From assembly GCF_005434965.1 (NCBI RefSeq), contig NZ_SKCI01000001.1, forward strand, positions 704,952 through 768,951: a DNA stretch of 64,000 nt, read 5' to 3'. The position numbers were made by a program, and so were the translations under genes. Of the stretch, positions 52,116 to 63,547 are shown one piece after another (the stretch's first letter is position 1; each line of letters opens with the position of its first letter). The DNA is from Marimonas lutisalis. Its GTDB lineage: Bacteria; Pseudomonadota; Alphaproteobacteria; Rhodobacterales; Rhodobacteraceae. The notes under the pieces were generated by a model. The model did not search any database. It was not told the DNA's origin and saw nothing but the letters and a program-made list of their open reading frames with translations.

Positions 52116-53390
52116 ATGTCGAACAACTCTGGCGGCGGCGACAGCAAGAACACGCTTTACTGCAGCTTCTGCGGCAAGAGCCAGCATGAGGTGCGCAAAC
52201 TGATTGCGGGGCCGACCGTGTTCATCTGCGATGAGTGCGTCGAGCTTTGCATGGACATCATCCGCGAGGAGACCAAATCCTCGGGGCTGAAATCCAGTGA
52301 GGGCGTGCCAACGCCGCAGGAAATCTGCGATGTGCTGGACGATTACGTGATCGGCCAGATGATGGCCAAGCGCGTGCTGTCGGTGGCGGTGCACAACCAC
52401 TACAAGCGGCTCAACCATTCGCAGAAGTCGAGCGATATCGAGCTGGCGAAATCCAACATCCTGCTGATCGGCCCGACCGGCTGCGGCAAGACGCTGCTGG
52501 CACAGACGCTGGCGCGGATCCTGGATGTGCCCTTTACCATGGCGGACGCGACCACGCTGACCGAGGCGGGATACGTGGGCGAGGATGTGGAGAACATCAT
52601 CCTTAAGCTGCTGCAATCGAGCGAATACAACGTCGACCGGGCGCAGCGCGGCATCGTCTATATCGACGAGGTCGACAAGATCACCCGCAAGAGCGAGAAT
52701 CCCTCGATCACCCGCGACGTGTCGGGCGAGGGGGTGCAGCAGGCGCTGTTGAAGCTGATGGAAGGCACCGTGGCCAGCGTGCCGCCGCAGGGCGGTCGCA
52801 AGCATCCGCAGCAGGAATTCCTGCAGGTGGACACGACCAACATCCTGTTCATCTGCGGCGGCGCCTTTGCCGGTCTGGACCGGATCATCGCGCAGCGCGG
52901 CAAGGGCAGCGCGATGGGCTTTGGCGCGGATGTGCGCGACAAGGACGAGCGCGGCGTGGGCGAGGTGTTCAAGGACCTGGAGCCCGAGGACCTGCTGAAA
53001 TTCGGCCTGATCCCGGAATTCGTCGGCCGCCTGCCGGTGATCGCGACGCTGGAAGACCTGGACGAGGATGCGCTGGTGACCATCCTGACCGAGCCGAAAA
53101 ACGCGCTGGTCAAGCAATACCAGCGCCTCTTTGAGCTGGAAGATGCCAAGCTGACCTTTACCGACGACGCGTTGAGCGCGATTGCGAAGCGGGCGATCGA
53201 ACGCAAGACCGGCGCGCGTGGCCTGCGCTCGATCCTGGAGGATGTGCTGCTGGACACGATGTTCGAACTGCCGGGCCTGGAGAACGTCGAAGAGGTGGTG
53301 GTGAACGAGGAAGCGGTGATCCATGCCGAGGCCAAGCCGCTGATCATCTATGCCGAGACCGCGGCCCAGGAGGGCGCGAGCGCGGGCTGA
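52116..53390 (+). CDS. clpX: ATP-dependent Clp protease ATP-binding subunit ClpX
   Basis: An AAA+ unfoldase of 424 residues that feeds substrates to ClpP. The N-terminal zinc domain has CSFCGKS and CDECVELC. Walker A is [12 protein letters not shown], Walker [11 protein letters not shown], and RRKHPQ-like and GFGADV pore segments are present. ATG 52116 has AAAGGA upstream; the earlier in-frame ATG would add a non-family leader. A terminator follows. Confidence 0.97.
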   Translation: MSNNSGGGDSKNTLYCSFCGKSQHEVRKLIAGPTVFICDECVELCMDIIREETKSSGLKSSEGVPTPQEICDVLDDYVIGQMMAKRVLSVAVHNHYKRLNHSQKSSDIELAKSNILLIGPTGCGKTLLAQTLARILDVPFTMADATTLTEAGYVGEDVENIILKLLQSSEYNVDRAQRGIVYIDEVDKITRKSENPSITRDVSGEGVQQALLKLMEGTVASVPPQGGRKHPQQEFLQVDTTNILFICGGAFAGLDRIIAQRGKGSAMGFGADVRDKDERGVGEVFKDLEPEDLLKFGLIPEFVGRLPVIATLEDLDEDALVTILTEPKNALVKQYQRLFELEDAKLTFTDDALSAIAKRAIERKTGARGLRSILEDVLLDTMFELPGLENVEEVVVNEEAVIHAEAKPLIIYAETAAQEGASAG

Positions 53391-53415
53391 GCCGGCGCGA
53401 CATCGGGGAATTGGA

Positions 53416-53443
53416 AAAGGCGGGCCGAAATGCCCGCCTTTTT
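53416..53443 (+). terminator. Terminator after clpX
   Basis: AAAGGCGGGC, loop CGAAAT, GCCCGCCTTTTT: a 7-10 bp stem with T-run about 25 bases after the clpX stop. Confidence 0.82.
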
Positions 53444-53508
53444 CGTCAGGCACTGGACGTTTCCGGCCATTTGGTACATAGAAACGAAGACGAAATGCGG
53501 AGGCATCC

Positions 53509-53892
53509 ATGGGCATTGTGAACACCCTCTTGCGCGCTGTGACCTGGTGGAACGGGGCGACGCTGAACACCCAGCTTTACACGTGGCGCAAGGGCGTGAA
53601 GGTGGGCGAGGATGCGCAGGGCAACCGGTTCTACCGGTCGCGCGACGGCAAGCGGCGCTGGGTGATCTACAACGGCGAAGCCGAGGCCAGCCGGGTGGAT
53701 GCGGACTGGCATGGCTGGCTGCATCACACGTTCGACACGCCGCCATCGGAACAGCCGCTGCCGCACAAGTCATGGGAAAAGCCGCACCAGGAAAACCTGA
53801 CCGGCACGATGCTGGCCTATGCGCCGCCGGGATCGATCCGGGCGGCCGAGCCGAAAGAGCGGCGCGATTACGAGGCCTGGCAGCCCGAGTAA
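53509..53892 (+). CDS. NDUFA12/B17.2-type complex I accessory subunit
   Basis: A 127-residue homologue of the mitochondrial complex I subunit NDUFA12 (B17.2). [36 protein letters not shown] and [11 protein letters not shown] are the conserved stretch. Alphaproteobacterial complex I contains this supernumerary subunit. It lies 31 kb from nuo and next to mlaD, as is common in this class. ATG 53509 is preceded by GCGGAGG. Confidence 0.9.
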   Translation: MGIVNTLLRAVTWWNGATLNTQLYTWRKGVKVGEDAQGNRFYRSRDGKRRWVIYNGEAEASRVDADWHGWLHHTFDTPPSEQPLPHKSWEKPHQENLTGTMLAYAPPGSIRAAEPKERRDYEAWQPE

Positions 53893-53902
53893 GGCATAAG
53901 AG

Positions 53903-54367
53903 ATGTCGGAAAACACCACCGAGGTTCTGGTCGGCGGCGCGGTTCTGGCCGCGGCGATCGGCTTTGTCGTCTACGCAGGCCAGATGACCGGTTTTGCGCA
54001 AGCGTCGGGCGGTTATCCGCTGACCGCGTCGTTCCGCTCGGTCGAGGGGGTGACGGTGGGCACCGATGTTCGTCTGGCGGGCGTCAAGGTGGGCACGGTG
54101 ACCGACGTGGTGCTGAACCCGGAGACCTATCGCGCGGACACGACGATCTCGGTCGCCAGGGGCGTCGAGATTCCCGATGACAGCGCGGTTGTGGTGTCCT
54201 CGGAAGGGTTGCTGGGCGGTAATTTCGTTGAAATCTATCCCGGGGGCTCGCCCTTCTATTACACCGAGGGCGATGAAATCCTGGACACGCAAGGCGCGGT
54301 CTCGCTGATTTCGCTGTTGCTGAAATATGTCGGCAGCGGGGGCGAGGACGAGGCAGCAGCGCAATGA
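53903..54367 (+). CDS. mlaD: MlaD, lipid-transport substrate-binding protein
   Basis: A 154-residue MCE-domain protein anchored by one N-terminal helix (VLVGGAVLAAAIGFVVYAG). LTASFRSVEGVTVGTDVRLA then GVKVGTV and the SEGLLGGNFVEIYPGG segment define the domain. It forms the hexameric ring of the Mla phospholipid transport system; the other mla genes are not in this window. It overlaps the DUF2155 gene by 4 bases. Confidence 0.9.
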   Translation: MSENTTEVLVGGAVLAAAIGFVVYAGQMTGFAQASGGYPLTASFRSVEGVTVGTDVRLAGVKVGTVTDVVLNPETYRADTTISVARGVEIPDDSAVVVSSEGLLGGNFVEIYPGGSPFYYTEGDEILDTQGAVSLISLLLKYVGSGGEDEAAAQ

Positions 54368-54729
54368 GGCGCCTGAGCGCGCTGGCATTGGCGCTGGGCC
54401 TGATCTGTGCAACTGCCGCTGGTGCCGAGGAGGTGAGCCGCGGCACGGGTGCGGTTCTGCGCATGCTGGACAAGCTGAGCGGCGATGTACGCGATATCGA
54501 CCTGGCGAATGGCCAAAGTTTCGACCAGGAGCGGATACGCGTTTCGCTGGGCGAATGCCGGTATCCCACTGGCAACCCGTCGGGCGATGCCTATGCCTTT
54601 GTCACGGTGATCGAGGAGGGACGGGATGCCCCGGTCTTCATCGGCTGGATGATCGCGTCGTCCCCGGCGCTGAGCGCGATGGATCACCCGCGCTACGATG
54701 TCTGGGTGTTGCGCTGCAGGACCGAGTAA
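54364..54729 (+). CDS. DUF2155 exported protein
   Basis: A 121-residue protein with a signal peptide (1-21) and the DUF2155 core GTGAVLRMLDKLSGDVRDID ... GWMIASSPALSAMDHPRYDVW. Two cysteines (GECRYP and LRCRTE) may bridge. It is found next to NDUFA12 and mlaD in many alphaproteobacteria; function unknown. It overlaps the end of the convergent aat gene by 37 bases. Confidence 0.85.
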   Translation: MRRLSALALALGLICATAAGAEEVSRGTGAVLRMLDKLSGDVRDIDLANGQSFDQERIRVSLGECRYPTGNPSGDAYAFVTVIEEGRDAPVFIGWMIASSPALSAMDHPRYDVWVLRCRTE

Positions 54730-55337
54730 GGGTCTGTTTCCAAAGGAGTTCCGATGAAATCGCCCTCGCGTGCGAGGGCCTTTTCGAGGCGACGGTGATA
54801 AGCCACGCGCGAGATTTCGATGGCGCCGAGGCTGGCCAGGTGCGGGGTGATGAACTGCGTGTCGAACAGCAGGAACCCCGCGCGGCGCAGGTGATCGACG
54901 AGATGGGCCAGCGCGAGTTTCGAGCCGTCGGTGCGCAACGACACCATGCTTTCCCCGAAAAACGCGGCGCCCAGCGTGACGCCGAAGACGGCCCCAATGA
55001 GCCCGGCATCATCGCGGATTTCAAAGGAGTGGGCGCGGCCCATCGCGTTGAGCTGCATGTAGAGATCGAAGAGCGGCGCGTTGATCCAGGTTTCGTCGCG
55101 GTCGGCGCAGGCGCGCAGGGTGCCGGCGAAGTCGGCGTCGATGGCCGGAACATATCCGCCGCGGCGCATGCGCCGGGCCAGCGAACGCGAGATGTGGAAC
55201 CCATCGAGCGGCAGGATGCCGCGGCGGCGTGGATCGACCCAGAACAGATCGTCCGTGTCGCGGCCTTCGGCCATCGGGAAGATGCCGATGGAATAGCCGT
55301 GCAGCAAGAGCGCGGGCGTGATCGTCATGTCCTGCAC
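54693..55337 (-). CDS. aat: Leucyl/phenylalanyl-tRNA--protein transferase
   Basis: Aat adds Leu or Phe to N-terminal Lys/Arg of proteins, making N-degrons for ClpAP. In 214 residues it has LLLHGYSIGIFPMAEG, FWVDPRRRGILPLDGFHISR and SLRTDGSKLALAHLV, the family pattern. The first start is a GTG (55337); ATG 55328 is an alternative. The gene is convergent with, and overlaps, DUF2155. It lies 41 bases downstream of accC in the same direction. Confidence 0.93.
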   Translation of the reverse strand: MQDMTITPALLLHGYSIGIFPMAEGRDTDDLFWVDPRRRGILPLDGFHISRSLARRMRRGGYVPAIDADFAGTLRACADRDETWINAPLFDLYMQLNAMGRAHSFEIRDDAGLIGAVFGVTLGAAFFGESMVSLRTDGSKLALAHLVDHLRRAGFLLFDTQFITPHLASLGAIEISRVAYHRRLEKALAREGDFIGTPLETDPYSVLQRNTQTS

Positions 55338-55378
55338 CGATGCGGCGGTGTGCCTCTGCCTGTGGGCAGCGGGCGCAT

Positions 55379-56731
55379 TCAGCCCTCGTTCAGGTTCGTC
55401 TCCAGCCAGCGTTCGAGCCAGTGGATGTTATATTCGCCCGAGAGGACGTCGGGTTCGGCCAGCAGCGCGCGGAAGAGCGGCACGGTGGTGTCGATGCCGT
55501 CGACGATCAGCTCGCCCAGGGCGCGGTCGAGCCGCGCGAGCGCCTCGCGCCGGTCGCGGCCATGCACTATGAGCTTGCCGATGAGCGAGTCGTAATAGGG
55601 CGGGATCGAGTAGCCGTCGTAAAGCGCCGAATCCATCCGCACGCCCAGGCCGCCGGGCGCGTGATACTGGGTGATCTTGCCGGGGCAAGGCGCGAAGTTG
55701 GGCAGTTTCTCGGCGTTGATGCGCACCTCGATCGCGGCGCCGTTGATCGTCAGATCGTCCTGGGTGAAGGACATCGGCAGGCCTTCGGCCACGCGGATCT
55801 GTTCACGCACGAGATCGACGCCGAAAATCGCCTCGGTCACCGGGTGTTCGACCTGCAGGCGTGTGTTCATCTCGATGAAGTAGAACTCCCCATCCTCATA
55901 CAGGAATTCGATCGTGCCGGCGCCGATATAGTTGATCGCGGCCACGGCATCGGCGCAGATCTTGCCGATACGGTCGCGTTCCTCGGGGCTGATCGCGGGG
56001 CCGGGGGCCTCTTCGAAGACCTTCTGGTGACGGCGCTGGAGCGAGCAATCCCGTTCGCCCAGGTGGACGGCGTTGCCCTTGCCATCGCCGAAGACCTGGA
56101 TCTCGATATGGCGCGGTTTTTGCAGGTATTTCTCGATATAGACTTCGTCATTGCCGAAGTTCGATTTGCCCTCGGCGCGGGCGGTGAGGAAGGCCTTTTC
56201 CATCTCGGCGGCGCTGGCGGCTACCTTCATGCCCTTGCCGCCGCCACCGGCCGTGGCCTTGATGATGACGGGATAGCCGATCTCGTCGCCGATCCGTTTC
56301 GCGGTCTCCAGGTCGGGCACGCCACCCTCGGAGCCAGGCACGCAGGGCACGCCCAGGTTCTGCATGGTTTCCTTGGCGGTGATCTTGTCGCCCATGATGC
56401 GGATATGTTCGGCGGTCGGGCCGATGAAGGTGAGGCCGTGATCTTCGACCACCTGCACGAAATTGGCGTTTTCCGACAGGAAGCCATAGCCCGGGTGGAT
56501 GGCCTGGGCGCCGGTGACTTCGCAGGCGGCGATGATCGCGGGGATCGAGAGATAGCTTTGCGGGCTGGGCGCGGGGCCAATGCAGACGGTTTCATCGGCC
56601 ATGCGCACATGCATGGCATCGGCATCGGCGGTGGAATGCACCGCGACCGACTGGATACCCATTTCGCGCGCGGCACGGATCACCCGAAGCGCGATTTCCC
56701 CACGGTTGGCGACGAGGATTTTCTCGATCAT
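55379..56731 (-). CDS. accC: Biotin carboxylase subunit of acetyl-CoA carboxylase
   Basis: AccC carboxylates biotin on AccB with ATP and bicarbonate, the first step of fatty-acid synthesis. The 450-residue protein has [16 protein letters not shown], the ATP-grasp glycine loop [16 protein letters not shown] and the signature [16 protein letters not shown]. It lies 10 bases after accB, forming the accBC operon. Confidence 0.97.
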   Translation of the reverse strand: MIEKILVANRGEIALRVIRAAREMGIQSVAVHSTADADAMHVRMADETVCIGPAPSPQSYLSIPAIIAACEVTGAQAIHPGYGFLSENANFVQVVEDHGLTFIGPTAEHIRIMGDKITAKETMQNLGVPCVPGSEGGVPDLETAKRIGDEIGYPVIIKATAGGGGKGMKVAASAAEMEKAFLTARAEGKSNFGNDEVYIEKYLQKPRHIEIQVFGDGKGNAVHLGERDCSLQRRHQKVFEEAPGPAISPEERDRIGKICADAVAAINYIGAGTIEFLYEDGEFYFIEMNTRLQVEHPVTEAIFGVDLVREQIRVAEGLPMSFTQDDLTINGAAIEVRINAEKLPNFAPCPGKITQYHAPGGLGVRMDSALYDGYSIPPYYDSLIGKLIVHGRDRREALARLDRALGELIVDGIDTTVPLFRALLAEPDVLSGEYNIHWLERWLETNLNEG

Positions 56732-56741
56732 TATCAGTGCC

Positions 56742-57245
56742 TTACTCGATGATCATCAGGAGCGAGCCGTACTCGACCGCATCGCCGTCATCGACAAGAA
56801 TGCGTTTAACCGTACCGGAGTTCGGCGCGGGGATGTGGTTCATTGTTTTCATCGCCTCGACGATCAGGAGCGTGTCACCCTCGGCCACCTGTGAGCCAAC
56901 GGAGACAAAGCTGGGCGCGCCGGGTTCGGCCTGAAGGTAGACGGTGCCGACCATGGGCGAGGTAACGGCGCCGGGATGGCTGGCCAGGTCTTCGCCTTCG
57001 GACGGGGCGGCGGCCGGGGCAGCCGCGGGGGCTGCGGCAGGCGCAGCGGCAACCGGGGCCGGCGCGGGCGCCGCGGCGACATGGGTCACCGTTTCGGTGC
57101 GGCGGCTGACGCGGACATTCAGGCTGTCGTTCTCGCCGTATTCGCGTTTCACGCTCAGTTCGGTCAGGTCGTTTTCATTGAGAAGTTCTGCAAGGGCCTG
57201 GATGAATGCCACGTCTGCTTCGTTGGAGTTGGGTTTCTTCGTCAT
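56742..57245 (-). CDS. accB: Biotin carboxyl carrier protein of acetyl-CoA carboxylase
   Basis: A 167-residue carrier: N-terminal domain, a Pro/Ala hinge ([17 protein letters not shown]), then the biotinyl domain with VEAMKTMN, where K133 is biotinylated by BirA. ATG 57245 has GAGGAAACGA upstream; the frame opens earlier without a ribosome site. It heads accBC. Confidence 0.96.
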   Translation of the reverse strand: MTKKPNSNEADVAFIQALAELLNENDLTELSVKREYGENDSLNVRVSRRTETVTHVAAAPAPAPVAAAPAAAPAAAPAAAPSEGEDLASHPGAVTSPMVGTVYLQAEPGAPSFVSVGSQVAEGDTLLIVEAMKTMNHIPAPNSGTVKRILVDDGDAVEYGSLLMIIE

Positions 57246-57401
57246 TCGTTTCCTCGACCGGTTCGGGCCCACAGGGGGCGCGCATGGGTGCATCTATCGC
57301 CTTATAGGGCAAGCCTGCGGACGTGAAAAGCCGCCATCACGCGGCGTCTGTTTCCTGTTATCTGGGAAGATGCGGGGCGGATTACGAGGGGAAAAACGCG
57401 C

Positions 57402-57944
57402 TCAGAGCGGCATGCCCGAGAGTTTCGCCACCAGTTCGGCAAGTTTGCGCGCGCCGAATTTTTCCAGGAGCCGGGCGCGGTGGACCTCGATCGTGCGATA
57501 GCTGAGCCCGAGCTCGCGGCCGATTTCCTTGGATGTCAGGCCACGGCAGGTGAGGATCGCGACATCGCGTTCGCGCGGGGAAAGTGCCACGACCGGGCGT
57601 TCGTCGGACAGGTCGGCGAAGGACCAGATGCCACGGGCAAAGGGATCATCCGGGGTGAGCGAGCGCCCGCGCACCCGGCTCCAGAAAAGCGTGCCATCAA
57701 GCCGCCGCATGATGCGTTCGTCGGAATAGCGCCCGGTGTCGCGCATCGCGGCAAGGCCACGTGCGCCGATGGATTCGAATTCATCGCGCGAGGGGTAGAA
57801 ATCGGCCATCGGGCGACCGGAGTGGTCGCCGGGGGCGCCGCCGAACATCTCGCCAAACATCAGGTTGCAGCGCCGGATAACGCGATTTTCCAACAGGGCG
57901 AGGCCGACGGGGGCGTGATCGAAAGCGATTTCGGCGTCGTTCAT
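57402..57944 (-). CDS. PAS-domain LuxR-type transcriptional regulator
   Basis: A 180-residue regulator. Residues 5-115 form a PAS sensor domain (FDHAPVGLALLENRVIRRCN; GTLFWSRVRGRSL). A C-terminal LuxR/GerE helix-turn-helix follows (LSPRERDVAILTCRGLTSKE then IGRELGLSYRTIEVHRARLL). There is no receiver or autoinducer domain. It is divergent from the acyl-CoA ligase gene at 58058 across about 110 bases, so control of that gene is likely but not shown. No clear ribosome site precedes the ATG. Confidence 0.8.
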   Translation of the reverse strand: MNDAEIAFDHAPVGLALLENRVIRRCNLMFGEMFGGAPGDHSGRPMADFYPSRDEFESIGARGLAAMRDTGRYSDERIMRRLDGTLFWSRVRGRSLTPDDPFARGIWSFADLSDERPVVALSPRERDVAILTCRGLTSKEIGRELGLSYRTIEVHRARLLEKFGARKLAELVAKLSGMPL

Positions 57945-58057
57945 AGGAGTGTTTTGCCCGTGCCGCTGCGGCTTGCCAAGCCTGCGGCGCGTATTTCTAC
58001 GCAATTGCAGACGCGCGCCCGTGGTGGTTTCATCCTGCGGGCATATGGGAGGCAGAG

Positions 58058-59581
58058 ATGAACATAGCGCTTTATCTGCATCGGATCGCACAGGTGCGCG
58101 GGCAGGACCCGGCGCTGTTTCTCGGGCGCGAGATGGTGGCGGATTATGCCGGGTTCCGGGCACGGGCCGGGCAGGTGGCCACGTGGCTGGCCGGGCAGGA
58201 AATTGCGCCGGGGGATCGCGTTGCGATTTTCATGAAGAACCTACCCGACTACCTGATCGTGCAATACGGGATCTGGATGGCCGGCGCGGCGGCGGTGCCG
58301 ATCAATGCCAAGCTGCACGGGCGCGAGGCGGCCTGGATCATCGAAGATTCGGGCACGAAACTGGTGTTCACCTCGCCCGGGCTGGGGGACGCGCTTGAGG
58401 AGGCCGGCGTTACGGCGCGGATCGTGGACGTGAGCGGCGCCGAGTTTGCGGGGATCGCGGATGCCGATCAGCTAGAGCAGCCGGTGGAGCGGGGCGACGA
58501 TGACCTGGCGTGGCTCTTCTATACTTCGGGCACGACGGGGCGGCCCAAGGGGGTGATGATTACCCACCGGATGATCCGGGGTATGGCGCTGTGCTATTTC
58601 GTCGATGTCGATCAGGTGACGGCGGGGGATGCCGCGCTGTACGCCGCGCCGATGAGCCATGGCGCGGGGCTTTACAACATCATGCACGTGATGGTGGGGG
58701 CGCGGCATGTCTGCCCGGCCTCGGGCGGGTTCGACGAGGCCGAGATTTTCGAACTGGCCCGGCATTTCGGGCGGGTGCATATGTTCGCGGCGCCGACGAT
58801 GGTGAAACGCATGACGGTGGCCGCCAAGGCCATGGGCGAGACCGGGGAAGGCCTGCGTACCATCGTTTACGGCGGCGGTCCGATGTACGTGGCCGATATC
58901 GTCGAGGCGGTGGAGCATTTCGGCGAGATATTCGTGCAGATCTATGGCCAGGGCGAGTGCCCGATGGCGATCACCGCACTGAGCCGGGCGGAGGTGAGCG
59001 ACCGCAGCCACCCGCGCTGGCGCGCGCGGCTGGGATCCGTCGGGCGGGCGCAATCGGCGGTCGAGGTGCGGATCGGCGATGCCCAAGGCCGCCCCCTGCC
59101 ACCGGGCGAGGCCGGCGAGATCATGGTGCGGGGCGACGTGGTGATGCCGGGTTATTGGCAGAACCCCGAGGCCACGGAAAAGACCATCGTCGATGGCTGG
59201 CTGATGACGGGTGACGTGGGCGTGATGGACGAAGACGGCTATGTGACGATGCATGACCGGTCGAAGGACATGATTATTTCGGGCGGCACCAACATCTATC
59301 CGCGCGAGGTGGAAGAGGTTTTGCTGGAGCACCCGGACGTGGCCGAGGTGAGCGTCGTGGGCCGGCCGCATCCCGAATGGGGCGAGGATGTCGTGGCCTT
59401 TGTGGTGATGGAGCAGGGCTGCGCGCTGGACGAGGGGGCACTGGATGCGCATTGCCTGGCCAACATCGCGCGGTTCAAGCGGCCCAAGGCCTATTTCGCG
59501 CTGCCGGAGCTGCCCAAGAACAACTACGGCAAGGTGCTGAAGACCGAGCTGCGCGAACGATTGAAGGAGATGGATAAATGA
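58058..59581 (+). CDS. AMP-dependent acyl-CoA synthetase
   Basis: A 507-residue adenylate-forming enzyme. The AMP motif is FYTSGTTGRPKGVMITH, with later YGQGECPMAIT, GWLMTGDVGVMDEDGY and the C-terminal PKNNYGKVLKTELR with the catalytic lysine. It belongs with medium/long-chain fatty-acid or aromatic acyl-CoA ligases; the acid is not evident. Its stop overlaps the start of the SDR gene, and a GGAGGCAGAG ribosome site precedes its ATG. Confidence 0.88.
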   Translation: MNIALYLHRIAQVRGQDPALFLGREMVADYAGFRARAGQVATWLAGQEIAPGDRVAIFMKNLPDYLIVQYGIWMAGAAAVPINAKLHGREAAWIIEDSGTKLVFTSPGLGDALEEAGVTARIVDVSGAEFAGIADADQLEQPVERGDDDLAWLFYTSGTTGRPKGVMITHRMIRGMALCYFVDVDQVTAGDAALYAAPMSHGAGLYNIMHVMVGARHVCPASGGFDEAEIFELARHFGRVHMFAAPTMVKRMTVAAKAMGETGEGLRTIVYGGGPMYVADIVEAVEHFGEIFVQIYGQGECPMAITALSRAEVSDRSHPRWRARLGSVGRAQSAVEVRIGDAQGRPLPPGEAGEIMVRGDVVMPGYWQNPEATEKTIVDGWLMTGDVGVMDEDGYVTMHDRSKDMIISGGTNIYPREVEEVLLEHPDVAEVSVVGRPHPEWGEDVVAFVVMEQGCALDEGALDAHCLANIARFKRPKAYFALPELPKNNYGKVLKTELRERLKEMDK

Positions 59582-60381
59582 CGGATTTGACGGGCAAGAC
59601 AGCCTTCGTGACCGGATCGGTGCAGGGGATCGGGCTGGCCGTGGCCGAGGCGCTGGCCGGGGCCGGGGCGCGGGTGGCGGTACACGGGCTGGCAAGCGAG
59701 GCCGAAGGCGCCGCCGTGGCCCGGGCCCTGGAGGAGAAGGGCGCCACCGAGGCGAAGTTCTTTGCCGGTGACATGCGTGACCCGGATGCGATTGCCCAGC
59801 TGTGTGCGGCGGTCGAAACCTGGGGGCCGGTGGATATCCTGGTGAACAATGCAGGCATCCAGCATACCGCGGCGCTGGCCGACATGCCGCGCGAGACATG
59901 GGATGCGATCGTGGCGGTCAACCTGTCGGCGGCGTTTCACACCATGCAGGCGATCATGCCGGGCATGGCCGCGCGCGGCTTTGGCCGGGTGGTGAACATC
60001 GCCAGCGTGCACGGCATCGTCGCGTCAAAGAACAAGGCGCCCTATGTGGCGGCGAAATTCGGGCTCGTGGGGCTGAGCAGGGTGGCCGCGCTGGAATATG
60101 CCGATGCGGGCAGCAGGCAAAGCGGCGGGGTAACGGTGAACTGCATCGCGCCGGGCTGGACCGAAACGGCGATCATCGAGCCGCAGGTGGCCGAGCGGGC
60201 GGCGAAATTCGGCGGCGACCGCGACAGGGGCGTGGCCGACCTGCTGTCGGAAAAGCAGCCCAGCAAGCGCACGTCCGACCCGGCGGAAATCGGCGCGCTG
60301 GCGTTGTGGCTGTGCGCGCGGGTGGCCCACAACGTGACAGGCACGGTGATTCCGGTGGATGGCGGCTGGACCGCGCAGTAA
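59578..60381 (+). CDS. SDR oxidoreductase, 3-hydroxybutyrate dehydrogenase-like
   Basis: A 267-residue SDR with cofactor loop TGSVQGIG, VNNAGIQH, active serine in NIASVHG and Y-x3-K in YVAAKFGL. NAGIQH and LLSEKQPSKR are characteristic of D-3-hydroxybutyrate dehydrogenase (BdhA), which interconverts 3-hydroxybutyrate and acetoacetate. Coupling (ATGA) to an acyl-CoA ligase fits a role in ketone-body or polyhydroxybutyrate breakdown. The gene name bdhA is probable, not certain. Confidence 0.85.
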   Translation: MTDLTGKTAFVTGSVQGIGLAVAEALAGAGARVAVHGLASEAEGAAVARALEEKGATEAKFFAGDMRDPDAIAQLCAAVETWGPVDILVNNAGIQHTAALADMPRETWDAIVAVNLSAAFHTMQAIMPGMAARGFGRVVNIASVHGIVASKNKAPYVAAKFGLVGLSRVAALEYADAGSRQSGGVTVNCIAPGWTETAIIEPQVAERAAKFGGDRDRGVADLLSEKQPSKRTSDPAEIGALALWLCARVAHNVTGTVIPVDGGWTAQ

Positions 60382-60390
60382 CGCGCGGGC

Positions 60391-60705
60391 CTAGCCGGTT
60401 TTTTCTTCCTTCTTCGCCTGCACGTCCGCCAGTTCCTGCTGCAGCCGAAGCTCATGCAGCAGGACGGCCGTCATCGGTGGCATCGGCGCCGACGATCTGG
60501 GCGGCGCGGCGCGGAGCAGTGATTTTTCGCCGGCCTGGGCCTGGAGGACGGCCTGCGTGGTTTCAACCGGCGCCGCCGCGGTGGCGGTTGCATGCGATTG
60601 AAGCGAGGCGACCTTGTCCATGCCCGACCGCGCGGCCGGGGCGGGCGGGTGGTTTGCGACGGCGCGTGCCGGAGCACCTGCGCCAACAGGATCGATTGGA
60701 GACAT
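60391..60705 (-). CDS. Small Ala/Pro-rich protein, unknown
   Basis: A 104-residue protein starting MSPIDPVGAGAPARAVANHP, mostly disordered, with a helical C-terminal third (MTAVLLHELRLQQELADVQA then KKEEKTG). AAGGAG nine bases before the ATG supports the start. No signal peptide or cysteines. It is convergent with the SDR gene (9 bases between stops). No family recognised. Confidence 0.55.
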   Translation of the reverse strand: MSPIDPVGAGAPARAVANHPPAPAARSGMDKVASLQSHATATAAAPVETTQAVLQAQAGEKSLLRAAPPRSSAPMPPMTAVLLHELRLQQELADVQAKKEEKTG

Positions 60706-61040
60706 TCCCGAGCTCCTTTTGCGCGGAGCCCCCACCGGGACGACCTTTTCAAACGTGGGTTTCCAAAGGGTTAACCCGGCAGAAGGAACTGCGGAAGGTT
60801 TTAGCGATCGGGTAGGAGCGGCAATCGAAGCATATGGTTTCCGCAAGTTTTTTTCCCTGTACTGCGTCGGCAAATACGGGTTCAGAGATCTGCTGGATAC
60901 GGCGGGTTTCGATGACGGGATGGTTCCGATGATGGATTTCCTTTTGTGAACTAGGCGGCGAAAAGGGCATTCCCATGACGGCATGAAAAACCCCGCGTCC
61001 AAAGACGCGGGGTTTCGCCTAACTGGCCTGGATCAGGCTA
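60706..61040. other. Intergenic region 335 bp with a terminator and a possible small ORF
   Basis: It contains the minus-strand terminator at 60986-61012. A plus-strand open frame 60755-60949 (GTG start, 64 residues) ends in protein-like AYGFRKFFSLYCVGKYGF and TAGFDDGMVPMMDFLL, but it has no ribosome site. Nothing else is recognised. Confidence 0.35.
60986..61012 (-). terminator. Terminator of the glycine-zipper lipoprotein gene
   Basis: CCCCGCGTC, loop CAAA, GACGCGGGG; on the minus strand it is followed by TTTTT. It lies 28 bases after the stop of the gene at 61041-61319 and could also act weakly on the plus strand (GGTTTCG). Confidence 0.8.
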
Positions 61041-61319
61041 TCAGGGGCAGGGCGCGGTGTAATAGGTGCCGTCACCATTGGAATAGGCGCATTGGCCGTT
61101 GGAGCTGTTCCGCGCGACCATCACGCCTGCAGCAGCACCGGCCAGCGTGGTCAGCACCGTCCATTCGTCGTTGGCATCCAGCGCCTTGGCCGTGATCAGC
61201 CCGATTGCGCCGCCGACGACGGCGCCGCCGACATCGCGTTTCTGCTGCTCGGTCATGGGCATGCAGGCGCTGAGTGCCAGGCTGCCGGCGATAGCCAGGG
61301 TGAGAATCGATTTGGACAT
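61041..61319 (-). CDS. Small glycine-zipper lipoprotein
   Basis: A 92-residue lipoprotein with signal MSKSILTLAIAGSLALSAC (lipobox LSAC at 16-19). A glycine-zipper hydrophobic segment follows (VGGAVVGGAIGLI and LAGAAAGVMVA), similar to the SlyB/OsmB-type outer-membrane-associated small proteins. The end has two cysteines (GQCAYS, APCP). GGAGGC lies before the ATG. Monocistronic, followed by a good terminator. Confidence 0.78.
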   Translation of the reverse strand: MSKSILTLAIAGSLALSACMPMTEQQKRDVGGAVVGGAIGLITAKALDANDEWTVLTTLAGAAAGVMVARNSSNGQCAYSNGDGTYYTAPCP

Positions 61320-61460
61320 ATGAGCCTCCAGTTTGATGTGCCTTGAACTCTATTGGCACACGCCGCGATGGAATTGATCTTTATCATTTTTCTCCGCGGG
61401 TGGCGGATTTTTGCCGGTGCCGCCCATGGCTGCGTGGCAAAGCGCGGGGCGGGGGCAAAA

Positions 61461-61489
61461 GAAAAGGCCGGCGCGAAATCGCGCCGGCC
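61461..61489 (-). terminator. Terminator of acs
   Basis: GGCCGGCGCG, loop AAAT, CGCGCCGGCC; on the minus strand followed by TTTTCTTTT. It is a 10-bp perfect stem about 30 bases after the acs stop. The rest of 61320-61460 contains nothing recognised. Confidence 0.85.
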
Positions 61490-61519
61490 CTTGGGTTTCA
61501 GGCCAGTTCCGGCCGTGAT

Positions 61520-63463
<1,944 letters not shown>

Positions 63464-63547
63464 GACAGGCCTTGTTTTCTGATCTTCAAGGAATTCAGGC
63501 ACCCGCCCCCCTGCAAGCAGCAAAAGATGGAAGGCGGGCTGTCCGGC

